A DNA stretch of 64,000 nucleotides from the NCBI GenBank assembly GCA_963575745.1, contig CAUYUJ010020527.1:655464-719463 (forward strand). The letters run 5' to 3'. The first letter of the stretch is position 1; the number at the start of each line of letters is the position of its first letter. Origin of the DNA: Prorocentrum cordatum. Lineage: Eukaryota > Sar > Dinophyceae > Prorocentrales > Prorocentraceae. Positions 44,966 to 55,639 of this stretch are shown one piece after another. The translations under genes and the position numbers were made by a program. The notes beneath the pieces are model-generated. The model was not told where the DNA came from. It saw only the letters and a program-made list of their open reading frames with translations, and made no database searches.

Positions 44966-45450
44966 GGGCATCGAGCTCATGCTGCACAGCGGCGCGCTGC
45001 TGAGCCCAATCGTGTTGCTCCGGGCCTCAATGCGTGATGCCGCCGCCGTCCAGCGCATGTGCATCGCAGTCGCATTTCTGTTCGCCGGCCTCCCCAGCGG
45101 GTGAAGGACGAGGAAACGGGGGAGGGAAGTGCCCATGATGAGGAAGACGATGACATGACGTGCTGCTCGTGGCGCCCGCCGAGTGGCTTCAGGCAGCCGC
45201 CACGCTGCGCGTGGTGCCCGCTGTGCCGCTCTGTGCACTCGTCGAGCTGATCATCGCGCCCGTCTCGCTGCGCGTGATGTCGGGCGCGCAGCGCTTGATG
45301 GCCATCTCACCTCGTGTGATATCGGACGTAGTGAAGGCCAGGGCGCCGCGAATATCTTCCATGAAGTGTGGCTCGTTTTCCCCGGATGGAGACGGTGGTG
45401 GTAATGGTGGAAGAGGGGGGAGAAGAGAGGCGCCCGCGCCGTGGTAGGGG

Positions 45451-46332
45451 TCAGGCTCCCCGTCGACGTCGTTGGCGTGCTGGTTGGGCCCGGCGCGGGA
45501 GACGGCGGACAGCTTCCCGCGCGCCCGGCAGCTTATCGAGACTGGTGTCTCCTCGATCTTCCCCCCTTACTTCCACCGAGCATCCGCGCCGCAGTGCTGC
45601 GACTCGCGGGGGGCGGAAGTCGAAGGAGGTGGGGGGCATTGCCGCCCCCGCTTCCGCTGAGGAAATTGACCACCTCAAACGCAAAGTCCGCAATGCTGTT
45701 CTGTGCCGTTTGGCGCCCTCCCGGGCTGCTTGCGATATCGCGTCCGCCGCCGCCAGGAAGTTGCGGCGCCCTCGATGTCGCATCGCGTTGCTGACTGCGT
45801 GCGCCCCGTAGACAGCGAGGGCGAGGGCGGTTGGCGCTTCCTTGGCGCGGATGCGCGGATTGACCAGCACGAATGTGAGGAGGTTGCAGAAGATGTCCGG
45901 GTCGAGGCGCAGCTCGCGCTGGAACGCTGCGCGGGCCGCTCTGCGCCCGCGATCGTGCTCGATGCTGTCCTCGGAGCCCTCGCCGCGGCGACGAGGCAAA
46001 GGGTTCGTTCCTGGAAGCGCCGCGCCGTGGTCCACCGAGTAAAGAGGGTCGGAAATACTGCTGCTTGGACCCACGGCGGCGCCAGCGCGCCCACGACCTG
46101 AAATAGGTGGCGACCCCGTCGGCTTTGTCGCGCAGGCGCGCGCTCCTCCGCGCGGCCGAAGATGACGGCGCGGCGGCGTCGATCCTCCACCTCCCACCTC
46201 TGGAGCTTCATTATCATCCGCATTGCGGGCTCTGGGGCCAGGCGAGCAGCCAAGAATGCGCGCGCCATGCGCTGGCAGTCCTTCCGCCATGCGGTGTCCT
46301 GGGCGATGGGCCGGTCGCCGGCGAGGCGCCAA
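45451..46332 (-). pseudogene. LINE C-terminal domain fragment
   Basis: The segment FQRELRLDPDIFCNLLTFVLVN...ALAVYGAHAVSNAMRHRG (codons near 46.0-45.75 kb) resembles the helical C-terminal region that follows RT in dinoflagellate LINE proteins. The first 100 codons look out of phase. A separate piece in another frame upstream (46787-46389, ending LEYSRLAWNDWHKRGF) probably belongs to the RT thumb or connector. Confidence 0.6.
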
Positions 46333-46800
46333 CGTCGCAGGCCCTCCGCGGTGGCCTGGTGCTGCTGGAGCTGTGTGTCAGCCTGGGCCTAAGTTGAGAC
46401 GAAGCCGCGCTTGTGCCAATCGTTCCATGCGAGGCGTGAGTACTCGAGTGGAGGGATGCGCAGTGCCTCCCGCAAACGTTCGACGTCCGCCATCAAGCGC
46501 GCCCGGGGGGCGCAATCACCATCGAACTGCACCGCCGGGATTTTGGCTGCCAGGGCATGCCGCTGGATACTGTTCAAGGAGATCGGAAAGTTTCCCGGAG
46601 AGCCCACACGTCCTCCGCGATCGTCAATTCGCCCGGGCCCTTGGCCGCCGGCCGCAGGGACTGGCTGGCCGAGGCAACGAGACGCGCGGGGGGCGTCCCT
46701 CGCTGTCCCGCGTATTCCAGAGCCAGCACGACGAACGTGTTGTAGACCCTCGTGGTTCAATGCGATCCCAACGGATGGTCCTGCCACGTATACGACCGGC

Positions 46801-47640
46801 TTACATAAATGTGCTGAATTTTGCGCCGCGAAGAATCACCCTTGCCCGGGCCCATCTGGAAGCCTTGAAATTTGCTGCTAGAGCACGCGGGCATGGCGGC
46901 CCACGCACGGACCTCACCCGCTTTCCTGCGTTCGGAAGCCTCGAAAGTGACTGCGTTGAAGGGTTCACGGAGCACGTGATCATGTTGGGGCTGGGGCCAG
47001 ATCTCGTCTCAAAGGTCTCAAATGTGGAAGCCAGGCCTAGTGCGGCCTTCCAGAAATCCCAGAGTGCCAGCGCCGTGTCGCCCGCGTAGGCCCTCGTGAA
47101 AACATCTGGCGAACCCTCCTCGATATCGCCCAGGAGAAGCTCGGCCGCGACAGCGTAGATACGAGGGCTGAAAGGGCACCTCTGAGGCACTCCCGACGCC
47201 ATGTTGAAACCGTCGAAGATCTGCCCCTTCACGGAGATGTTGCACTGACATTTTTTGCACAGACTCTGAAAGGCGTCGACAACGTTCGTGAGGGCCCCGA
47301 TGCGCACCAAGCATTCGCGGACGTATTGCTGCGAAGCGCAGGAAACGCAGCCGCAAAATCGAAGAACACAGCTGCTGAGTCTTTCTCTTTCGGACGAAAC
47401 TGCCCAGGTGCTCCTCCCGGCGCAAAATCTCATAGCATTCGCGACCAGCCTATTGTCGCAATTCACGATGGAAAGCGGTCGGGTGCCCACGGCCCTCGAG
47501 TAAGTCCCCATCTCGAGGTCCTCCCCGCTGGGGGCTTTCGGCGAGCAAACCAGCGTGCCCAGGTTGTATCCGTGCGCGCCGCTCTCACTCTCGTCTGCGT
47601 GCGCCTGCTGGAGCGCCTCCGGCGCGGCCTCGCCCTCCAA
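46801..47640 (-). pseudogene. LINE reverse transcriptase, frameshifted and catalytically damaged
   Basis: Fingers text RPLSIVNCDNRLVANAMR is followed by motif A out of frame: DNA near 47385-47345 reads AVFFDFAAAFPAL in the neighbouring frame, so one indel precedes and another follows it. YVRECLVRIGALTNVVDAFQSL, SGVPQRCPFSP (motif B, usually QGCPLSP) and RAYAGDTALAL (motif C) follow. Motif C has Gly (codon at 47082-47080) where the first catalytic Asp of YADD is expected. Frameshifts plus the loss of Asp indicate a dead copy. Confidence 0.85.
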
Positions 47641-48435
47641 CTGCCTGAGACCCCCCGTCCTTTGATGGCTCTACGCGCTGCCAAAGGTATATAAAGGTAT
47701 CCCGTCTGGGCCAGGCGACATCTTGCCGGCAGAGCGGATTGCCCGCTCGACATCGCTCCGGCGGACCCGCCATTCCCAAGCTTCGCTCGGCACGGCTTGC
47801 CGGGGGCGCCTGCGTCTCCGTAGAGGGTCCCCTGGGTGCACCTCTGGCGCCTGTTCCTGCTCGCCAGGCCGCAGGGGGCCGAGCTATTCTCGAATGTCCC
47901 CCAAGTCCACCAGCGGAGCCCGGGAAATCCGCTCCCAGTGCACGCGGAGAGTTTTCATCTCATCTGCTCTGTCGGTCACGTCCCCGCTTTCGGTCTGCAT
48001 GGCTGCCACTGTCGTGCTGCCGCCAGGCAGGAGCCGCCTCAGTTCGGCAAGTGCGTTGGCTTTGACATGTGGGCGGTCGCTTCGAACACCCCTCACTCTT
48101 CTAGATCCTCGATCTCGTCCGTCACCGCCTGTCGTGCCAGCTGTGCCGCCAAGCTCTTGAACTGCCAGAGCCCCAGCTTGCTCCGTGCCTCTGGTTCTTC
48201 TGGGTTGACGTAGTCGCCAAGGGCGGGATGTGCTCTGGCGCAGCGCCGCATGCTCGTGAGGTGGACGCCTTCTGGCGGCCCTGACGAACCTGAACGCGCC
48301 ACCCACTTCGTCGTCGGTGTCGTCTGCCCGGGCCTCGTCCTCGGCGAGCCGCAGGCCCTTGGAAATCGTGTGCGTGGCCCGCTTGACCAAAACCAGCTGC
48401 CTGCCTAGCAGAGGTTGCGGCGTGCGGATCGGAGG

Positions 48436-49320
48436 CTAGGCGAGAATGAGCTTCAGGGCAATCCGTCCCTCGAAATCATGGTGCTCTGTGGCACGAGCAG
48501 TGATGGTCGCACCGGCGCGTCGATTAGCAGCGGGAGAGGATCGGCTGAAAGACAGAGCCCTGTGCGCTGACATATTCGTCGCTGGAAGCACATAGCTAAC
48601 ATAATGCCTGTCCAATTGGTCCGCCAGAGCGTGATTCGCGTGAGCGCGGTCCAACCGTGATCTCGCGAGGCCGCACTCGTGAGTAAAGACTGGCTGGTGG
48701 AGTTCGTGGAAGCCCTTCTGGCCGCAGAACAAGCCGTGGAAGGACTTAGCCTCCGCCTGTTCAGCGTCCCCAGACCATGCGCCGTCAAACTTCGACCAAC
48801 CATCGCGTCGGTCCAGAAAGAAGTTGAAATTCCGGACCACGATGCTCAGAACACGGTCTGGTGGTTCCACGTGCTGGGCCAGACGTGTCAACGCGGACAG
48901 CCGAGCGGCCCGGTTGTCCGGGGCAGAGCCTCAACGCCAAGTAGACAACAAATACTTCAAGCGCATCGTTGGGCGCTCGCACCGACAACTTTGCCGCGCG
49001 GCCAGCCTGGATCCCGACGCGTTCCATAAACTCAGGCTTCAACAGCAGACTGATGCCTGTCTGGGAGTGGAGCCATGTGACCAGAACGAGCAGCCACCCG
49101 AGAGGGCTCTGGACGTCAATACCTTCCCGGGGGTGCTGTGAGTCTCCGCCAGGCCTATGAAGCCCCGCTGCGCGAAGAGCTCGTCTGCGCAGCACTGCTT
49201 GGCGTGCTGTAGTTCGGCCACGCCCGCGAAAGATGCCCGGGAATTCCAGATCTCACCAGTGTAATCCCCGATGCAGGGCCCGTGCACTAGTGGGAGTGCC
49301 AAGTCACGACGTTCCGGCAC
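48436..49320 (-). pseudogene. LINE APE-type endonuclease, broken over three frames
   Basis: Readable parts in order: IWNSRASFAG...FIGLAETHS (active-site Glu region), TGISLLLKPEFMERVG, VVRNFNFFLDRRD (usual GDFN) and SRLDRAHANHAL...MSAHRALSFSR (usual SDHRP). The catalytic D and H contexts are eroded (RNFN, SAHR). Confidence 0.75.
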
Positions 49321-49551
49321 ATGGGCAGTCAGGCGGCCCCCGTCCGGCCCCGAGCTGTCAGGACGTCTACGGTGCTTCCCGCGCGCTGGTTCTGTATACG
49401 AGCCCCGTTCTGCTGGAGGCTGCAGTGCCGTCGGATGCGTTGGTGCTGCTGCCAGTGGAGCTTCTGGGTCATAAATGGTGAGGAAGTGTAAAGCGACACG
49501 CCCGGCTCGCCATTTTAACCGGCCTAGGAATTATTCATCAGAAAAGGAACT

Positions 49552-50015
49552 GAGGAGGAGGAGGAGGAGGAGGAGGAGGAGGAGGAGGAGGAGGAGGAGC
49601 GCAAGTGACCCAACACTAAGGGGACGAAACGGTCAAGAGTTCGATTGAGGTCGACAGATAATCATCCCTGAGCACTGAATTTTGTCGGAGTTTCCTGGCA
49701 CACGAAAAGATCGTGGGACGATGAGGAGGAGGGGGAGGAGGCCGAGGAGGAGGAAGAGGAGGAGGAGGAGGCGGAGGAGGGCTTCGACGCTACGAGCTTC
49801 GCTCGAAGCTTGCCCAACGCAAAAAAAGGCGGCGGAGGAGGAGTAGGAGTAAGCGCAGGAGCAGGAGCAGGAGCAGGAGGAGGAGGAGGAGGAGGAGGAG
49901 GAGGAGGAGGAGGAGGAGGAGGAGGAGGAGGAGTAGGAGTAGGCAGGAGCAGGAGGAGGAGGAGGAGGAGGAGGAGGAGGAGGAGGAGGAGGAGGAGGAG
50001 GAGGAGGAGGAGTGT
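49552..50015. repeat. (GGA)n tracts
   Basis: GGA repeats at 49552-49600, 49720-49785 and 49842-50012, with GCAGGA variants. Confidence 0.93.
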
Positions 50016-50225
50016 GTTCCCCCCCCCCTCCCCCCTCTGGGGCCATTCGCCCCTGCCGCAGCCGCTGACTCTCTTGCTCCCGCCGTCGGGCGCTCCTCGA
50101 GGCCCCCAACTGGGCGGGCGCCCTGCTGGCAGGGGCCGCCTCCGCCGTCTTCGTGCACCGTGCCGTGCGTCAGTCTCCGAGCATTGGTACGGTGCTGCAG
50201 ACAAGAGATCGGATGACGGACACGG

Positions 50226-50230
50226 TGAGT

Positions 50231-50295
<65 letters not shown>

Positions 50296-50818
50296 GGTGA
50301 TGATGATGATACTGATACTGATAATGATGATATGTTGATGATGCTGATAATGATAATGATAATGATGATGATGCTGCTGATGATGATGATGATAACGTTT
50401 ATGATGATGATGATGACGATGCTGATCATGCTGATGATGATGATGCTGATGATACTGATGATGATGACGCTGATGATGAGGATGCGGCTGTCGATGATGA
50501 TGTTGATGATGATGGCGATCCTGATGATGAGGATGATGCTGAATATTATTATACTGATGATGCTGTTGATGTTGATGATGCTGATGATAATGATGCTGAT
50601 CATGATTATGATGATGATTATGATGTTGTTGTTGCCGCTGTTGCTGATGATGATGTCGACGCCGAGTATGATGGTAATGCTGAAGATGATGGTGTTGCTG
50701 ATGGTGGTTATGATGACGATGATAGTGATGATGCCGACGGCGACTATGATGATGCTGCTGATGATGATGGTGATGATGATGCTGATGATGCTTCTGAAGA
50801 TGATGAGGATGATGATGC
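50226..50818. repeat. (ATG)n microsatellite, about 590 bases
   Basis: ATG/CTG/GTG trinucleotides throughout; frames read poly-Met, poly-Asp or poly-His/Ile. Confidence 0.95.
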
Positions 50819-50950
50819 GGAGGTCGGAGCCCACCCACTCACCGCGTTGGTGCGCCTATGCTCTATCTGAGACGTCCTTCCAGCCCTTGATGTCAGCCAT
50901 TGAAGTTTCAGCAATCTCGGGGTAGGCAATGCTCCCGACTGATAAAGCCG

Positions 50951-51684
50951 TCAAGGACCTTTGCCGCTCGCGACGACCAATTCCGCCGTGTCTGCCTCGG
51001 TGGCCAAGGGCTTTCCATCAGAGCCATCCGTTGTGTGCAAATACTCCAGACGCTTGGACTCGAGCTCGAACAAAAATATTAAAGACTTCTTCCGCTGCTC
51101 TGGAAGTAGCATCATCGCGACATCCCAAGCGAGCAACGCAACTGGAACCGCCAAGGTTGGACGCAGGACTTGGGACAGAACAGTTCGGTCGACCATATTC
51201 AGTGCACACAGTGCCAAAAACGAACAAGCCACCAAGAGAGACGAGAAACACGCAGCGAGCAACCGGTCGTTGCTCCTATCGATGTGGGGACTCAGGTTAA
51301 CGAGGAGCATCAGCGCGGTTGCGCAGGTGCCCATGCCGACCACGGCTTTATTCAGAGTGCCAGTCACTGCGGCAACGTATCCGAACGCTGTGGTCATGAT
51401 CTTCAGCATGAGCTCGAAAGAAACGAACGCGGGGTCGTACTTTTGAAAGAAGCCCAAGCCGCAGAGCACGGGCTCCCTACCCTCGCGCTGCCAACGCAGA
51501 AGCAACAAACGCACGCGAAGACTTGCCTGCAACGCTTGCAACCGCTCCGCGTCGGCAGCAGCCGCATCGGCGAGGTCATCTGCGAGCTGGGAAGCGGTCG
51601 GCCCACTGAGGCTCAGTCGCAAAATCGCCCAATCGCGGCCTCCACTGGCACGCTGAAGCGAGGCGGCACTGTCCCCATGATTTG
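50951..51684 (-). CDS. C-terminal exon of cysteine-rich multi-span membrane protein
   Basis: The frame (numbered from 51712) ends at TGA near 50951 with four hydrophobic segments (about 103-121, 123-140, 151-172, 184-203) and a charged tail. The text LGFFQKYDPAFVSFELMLKIM before the first span matches the usual entry to the C-terminal membrane block of GCC2/GCC3-domain proteins in alveolates. Probable acceptors are ACTTAG (exon from 51684) or GGGGACAG (exon from 51668). It follows the 55-kb and 62-kb exons in the order expected for one gene. An exon carrying the link to the preceding span may lie in between. Confidence 0.7.
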
Positions 51685-51839
51685 CTAAGTCCGCCACCGT
51701 GCCGACAGGCACGAGTTGAAGTGCCCTCAGGTCCCTTGTAGTCCTCGGTCCTCAGTCATCAAGATTGAAGATTAATATTCAGGGACCCAGATCCGGACTT
51801 CGCACATGTCTTGGGGGTCGCAGCGTACCTCCCGCGGTT

Positions 51840-52255
51840 CCGCAGCGCTTCCCGCATGACTTTTTCGAAGCCACTCACACCCCAAAACAGGCCAAGGGGG
51901 CCCCGACAGGCCTCTGACCTGCAACCCAGGCGCAGTGGCGGGATAGGCCGAAGGCCAATCGCCCCCTGTGGTCTTGCCACAGGGTGCACGGCGTGCTGAA
52001 CTTTTGCTTGTTTTTGGTTCTTTTTGGCCACTGTGCTTTCTCGGCCCAACCAACCGGCCACCAGAAGAGCGCGTTGATTCCCACCAAATCTTTCCAATAC
52101 GTCCTTGGTGGTCTCCAAGCCGGCCAAGATGGCCCAATATGGTCTCTAAGGTGCTTCCAAGACGGCCGAGCTGGCCCCAAACAGAGCGTAAGATAACTCC
52201 AATATGGTCCAAGAGAGCCCGAAGACGGCCCAAGAAGCGCTCTAGAGGCCCCTAA
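51840..52255. repeat. Intergenic/intronic repeats with CCCTGTGG hairpin
   Basis: GTGGCGGGATAGGCCGAAGGCCA at 51933-51955 (also at 40761) is followed by a hairpin CCCTGTGG-TCTTG-CCACAGGG at 51965-51985, then GTGCACGGCGTGCTGAAC. The hairpin block recurs at 53276. Confidence 0.8.
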
Positions 52256-52317
52256 GACTGCCCAGGAAATCTCCAAGAAATCCTTCAGGAGGGCCAGAAG
52301 AAGCAGACGTAATTGAG

Positions 52318-53040
52318 TTTCCTTGGGTTCCTGAAGGATTTGGGCATTTGCTTACTTTCGACCGTCCGGCGGCCCAAGACGGCCCAAGAGGCTCCCAAGA
52401 TCGCCCACGAGGCCTTCAATATGGCCCCACGACGGGCCAGGACGGCCCAAGAGGCCTCCAAGACGCCCAAGATGGCATTCAAGACGGGCTTTAAGCGACC
52501 CTAGAGAGCCCAAGATAGCCCAAAGACGGCCTCCAAGAGGGTCTCAAGATGCCTCTAAGGCCGCCAAGATGGTCCAAGAGAATCCCAAGAAGTCTCAAAG
52601 ACTGCCTAAGAGGCCTCCAAGAGGTCCTCCAGGAAGGCCCAAACAGGCAAACGTCATTTCCCTTAGGATGTTTAAACAGATTGTAGTATTTGCTTATTTT
52701 CGGCCTTCCGATGTCCCAAGAGGCCCCCAAGATCGCCCAAGAGGCCTTTAAGATGGCCCCTCGACGGCCCAATATGCACCCAAGACGGCCCCAAGAGGAA
52801 CCCAAGATGGCAAAAGAGGCCTCCAAAACTCTCAAGATGGCCACCAAAACGGCTCTGAGGCGCCCCAAGAGGGCCCCAAGACGGCCCGAGAGGACCCCAC
52901 GGCGGCCCAGAGGCTCCCAAAACGGCTTCCCATGGCGACTGCCGAACGGGCGCCCAAGAAGCCCCCAAAGGCCCCCAGGAGGCCCAAGGAGGTACCCAAA
53001 AGGCTTCCAAGAGGCCCCCAGGACCCCCCCCCCCCAGGAG
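52318..53040 (+). repeat. Two tandem copies of the dispersed CCAAGA element
   Basis: Heads at about 52318-52372 and 52660-52712 (CCTTNGG...TTTGCTTA(C/T)TTTCGNCCNTCCG) are each followed by CCCAAGACGGCCCAAGAGGC arrays; the spacing is about 342 bases. Confidence 0.75.
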
Positions 53041-53137
53041 GCACGAATAATGAAGCTCTCCAAACGTCTCCTCATCCTTCTCCTCATCCTACTTTCTCCT
53101 CATCCTCCTCATCCTCCTCTTCCCCCCATGTGTTCCC

Positions 53138-53300
53138 TGACATGCTTCCAAAAAGCTGGGGAAACGCAGGTCCAATAGTGTGGCAAAACGTTGCCCTGAC
53201 GTTTGGCCACGTGGGCGTATCTTGAAAAAGGCAGGGGGCGGCAGTGATTCGCCGTAGGCGCCTTCGATCCGCCGCCCCCTGTGGCTTGCCACAGGGGTGC
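53138..53300. repeat. Intronic repeat copy with 9-bp hairpin
   Basis: GCTGGGGAAACGCA...CCAATAG...ACGTTTGGCCACGTGGGCGT...GGCAGGGGGCGGCAGTGATTCGCCG matches 54775-54895. It ends in the hairpin CCCCTGTGG-CTTG-CCACAGGGG (53276-53297). Confidence 0.82.
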
Positions 53301-53454
53301 ACGGTGTGCCGAACGTTATGCTGTTTTGTTCCCAACAGTCCTGTGGTGTTGGGTCCTCGTTTTGAAGAGACAGCGCCCCGCGTCTCCCACCCGCTGCCTT
53401 TCCCCCCCTTCCTCCCTCCTCCCATTCCTGCCTCTGTCCTCCACGTGTCAACCA

Positions 53455-53990
53455 TTTCGGCACACCCCTCACGCGTTTCGTGGCCCCATGGGGAGCTCCA
53501 CCTAAGGCCCCATTGGCTGCGGCCGCATGCGCCCCCGCCACCAATTTCGGCACACCCCTCGCACGTTTCGTGGCCCCATGGGGAGCCCCACCTACGGCCC
53601 CAGTGGCTGCGGCCGCATGTGTCCCCGCCACAAATTTCGGCACACCCCTCGCACGTTTCGTGGCCCCATGGGCAGCCCCACCTACGGCCCCAGTGGCTGC
53701 GGCCGCATGCGCCCCCGCCACCCAATTCAGCACACCCCTCACACGCTTCGTGACCCTATGGGGGGCTCCGCCTAAGGCCCCACGGGCTGCGGCCACATGC
53801 GTCCCCAGCACTTTTTTCGGCACACCCCTCACACGTTTCGTGGCCTCATAATGGGCCCCACCTAACGCCCGAATGGCTGCGGCCGCGTGCCTCCCCGCCC
53901 GCCATGTTGGCACACCCCTCACACGTTTCGTGGCCCCATCGAGAGCTCCACCTAAGGCCATAATGGTTGCGGCCGCATGCGCCCCCGCGC
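53455..53990 (+). repeat. 90-bp satellite, second array (six units)
   Basis: Same 90-bp layout as 37.5-39.2 kb but with its own subfamily text (CTCCACCTAAGGCCCC, GGCTGCGGCCGCATGCG). Confidence 0.92.
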
Positions 53991-54025
53991 ACCATTCCGA
54001 CATCTCCCTGTTTACAATAATTTTA

Positions 54026-54380
54026 GCGCTCTCGCCTTTTTCGGATTTCCGACGCTCCAAGACGGCCCCGTAGGTACCCAAGATCGCCCAATGCGGTCCA
54101 AGAGGCCCCAAGATGCACGCAAGCAAGAGGGGCCCAAAGACGGCCCAAGAGGCCCCCAAGACGGCCCCATAGACATCCAAGACGGCCCTGAAGCTCCATG
54201 GATGACACACGGCTGCCCAGAAAAGGCCCCAAGACGGCCTCCGAAGGCCACGAGGTCCCTTCGAGGCCACCAGAGGCCCCCGAATGCCCCCAAGAGGCCC
54301 CAGGAAGTCCCCAAGATGTTCAAGGAGGCCCCCCAGATGCATCCAAGAAGCTCCTAGGCAGCCCCCAAAGGGCCTCAAAA
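54026..54380 (+). repeat. Dispersed CCAAGA element
   Basis: Head TTTTAGCGCTCTCGCCTTTTTCGGA.TTCCGACGCTCC, nearly that of 21666, then the usual array. Confidence 0.78.
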
Positions 54381-54387
54381 GGCCTGG

Positions 54388-54712
54388 TCGACGTCTCAGG
54401 AATAGTGTTCTGGCAAGATTTAAGATTGTCAGGGCACAACAGTGTGCTGATCCGCAGCGCTGAAATTCCACAAATTGTTTCCTGGCGCGATCCGAAATTT
54501 CAGGACGCAGCGGTCACGTTGATTCGTAACGTTGGAGTCCTAGGACTAGCGTTCTGGAACGATTGGGGGCTCGCAAACGTTTGTCTGCCAGTCGGGAATT
54601 TTCGCAATGCAACCATATTCTGGTAGGGTCCTGTGAAGAGGGAACTTGGAGGGAGGGTTTATTGCAGCATCGTTTACGCGTCTTTGGTTTGCACTGCTCC
54701 TCCTCCTCGCCC
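54388..54712 (+). repeat. Dispersed repeat with 60-bp internal units, copy 2
   Basis: Matches 13147-13460: repeated GTTCTGGC(A/G)(A/C)GAT units, CGCAGCGGTCACGTTGATTCG, then GAAGAGGGAACTTGGAGG and TTTATTGCAGCATCGTT, followed by CT-rich sequence. Confidence 0.82.
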
Positions 54713-54769
54713 TCCTTCTCCCCCCTCTCCTCTTTTCTTTGTCTTCATTTCCCAAGTGCTTCCCAGATA

Positions 54770-54897
54770 TGGGGTTCCTCAGCGGCTGGGGAAACGCATA
54801 ATCCAATGGCTTGGCCAGACTTCGGCCCAACATTTGGCCGCATGGGCGTTTCCAGAAGGCAGGGTGTGGCGGTGGTTCGCCGCATGCGTCTGGAATA
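54770..54897. repeat. Intronic repeat, second copy
   Basis: Matches 53138-53260 (GCTGGGGAAACGCATAATCCAATGG, ACATTTGGCCGCATGGGCGT, GGTGGTTCGCCG). It adjoins the 3' end of the middle exon. Confidence 0.78.
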
Positions 54898-54929
54898 CGC
54901 CCTGAGCCATGCGGTGTACACGCCGCACG

Positions 54930-55353
54930 AAGCGCCCACAGCGTCCTCCAGCGCGGCGGCTCCAGCACGCTTGCAGAGGTCGACGACTGTGCACTGGCAT
55001 GTCAACGTGTTCTCGTCCTCTACGAAGAACTGTACGGCACTCGTGATTTCATGCACAGCAGGCCGCACTCTGTCGCGCCAACGCCGCAGGGTCATCTGAA
55101 TCAGCGCTGGTAACACAATCGTCCATAAGATGCCGATGGCGACACCAAAGACGCGCAAAACGCGGAATGTGGGGTTGTACATGGAGCACTGCTCCTGATA
55201 ACCGAGCGCGACCAGGTACGACTCGTCGTCCTCGAAATCGCTGTCGCACAGGAAGAGCTGCGCAACGCTGGCGATGGCGCCCGCCCAGGTTGCGGATATC
55301 ACCACGCTGGCGGTCCGAATCTGCAGGCGCACTGCCTCCACTGGAAAGCCCCC
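54930..55353 (-). CDS. Middle exon of cysteine-rich multi-span membrane protein
   Basis: From a probable acceptor (CGCACAG, exon start 55353) the frame reads GGFPVEAVRLQIRTASVVIS...IASVAQLFLCDS, an acidic loop, then VLRVFGVAIGILWTIVLPALIQMTLRRWRDRV and a soluble stretch with CQCTVVDLCKRAG. Two hydrophobic spans are visible. The reading continues into a repeated sequence after about 54900, so the donor must lie near 54930-54960; candidates are GAG|GACGCT and GGC|GTGTAC. No stop separates it from the repeat, so the ORF end at 54745 is not the protein end. Confidence 0.6.
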
Positions 55354-55380
55354 CTGTGCGAAGACCACCAGAGCGAGCGA

Positions 55381-55408
55381 CATCCGCCACCGTGCCCCCT
55401 GGCACGAT
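55381..55408. repeat. Hairpin TCCGCCACCGTGCC-CCCT-GGCACGA near an intron 3' end
   Basis: The stem CGTGCC/GGCACG (55391-55406) lies about 40 bases before the probable acceptor of the middle exon. The same sequence with loop GACA lies at 51691-51714, close to the acceptor of the last exon. Confidence 0.8.
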
Positions 55409-55422
55409 GGGGCGTGCTAGAA

Positions 55423-55579
55423 TTAGGTCGGGCCTGCCCCCCCACAGGGGGATTTTGGACGAAAAATAAAACATATTCAACACATGCTCAAAATAAGCAA
55501 AAATACTAAAAGAATAGTCTCCAGACTATTTTTGACTATTTTTGAATATCCCTCCCGTGCAGGGACAGGCCAGACTTAA
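55423..55579. mobile_element. MITE copy 2 with 8-bp TSD
   Basis: 157 bases, same terminal inverted repeats as 34856-35015 (TTAGGTCGGGCCTGCCC and, inverted, TTAAGTCTGGCCTGTCC). Flanks TGCTAGAA (55415-55422) and TGGTAGAA (55580-55587) agree at seven of eight bases. It lies inside an intron of the membrane-protein gene. Confidence 0.9.
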
Positions 55580-55639
55580 TGGTAGAATGCTATGTGCTGC
55601 GTGGTAGGGTACACCCCCTCTTCCCGAGGCCACGCTCCC

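Larger units (their letters stand above)
45451..49320 (-). mobile_element. Degenerate LINE-type retrotransposon
   Basis: On the minus strand, in order: fragments of an APE-type endonuclease (49.3-48.4 kb), an ORF2 linker with MSPGPDGIP-like text (about 48.3-47.6 kb), RT (47.6-46.8 kb) and a C-terminal domain (46.3-45.45 kb). The pieces are colinear with one LINE ORF2 but fall in different frames, so the copy is inactive. No poly-A tail or target duplication was found. Confidence 0.82.
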
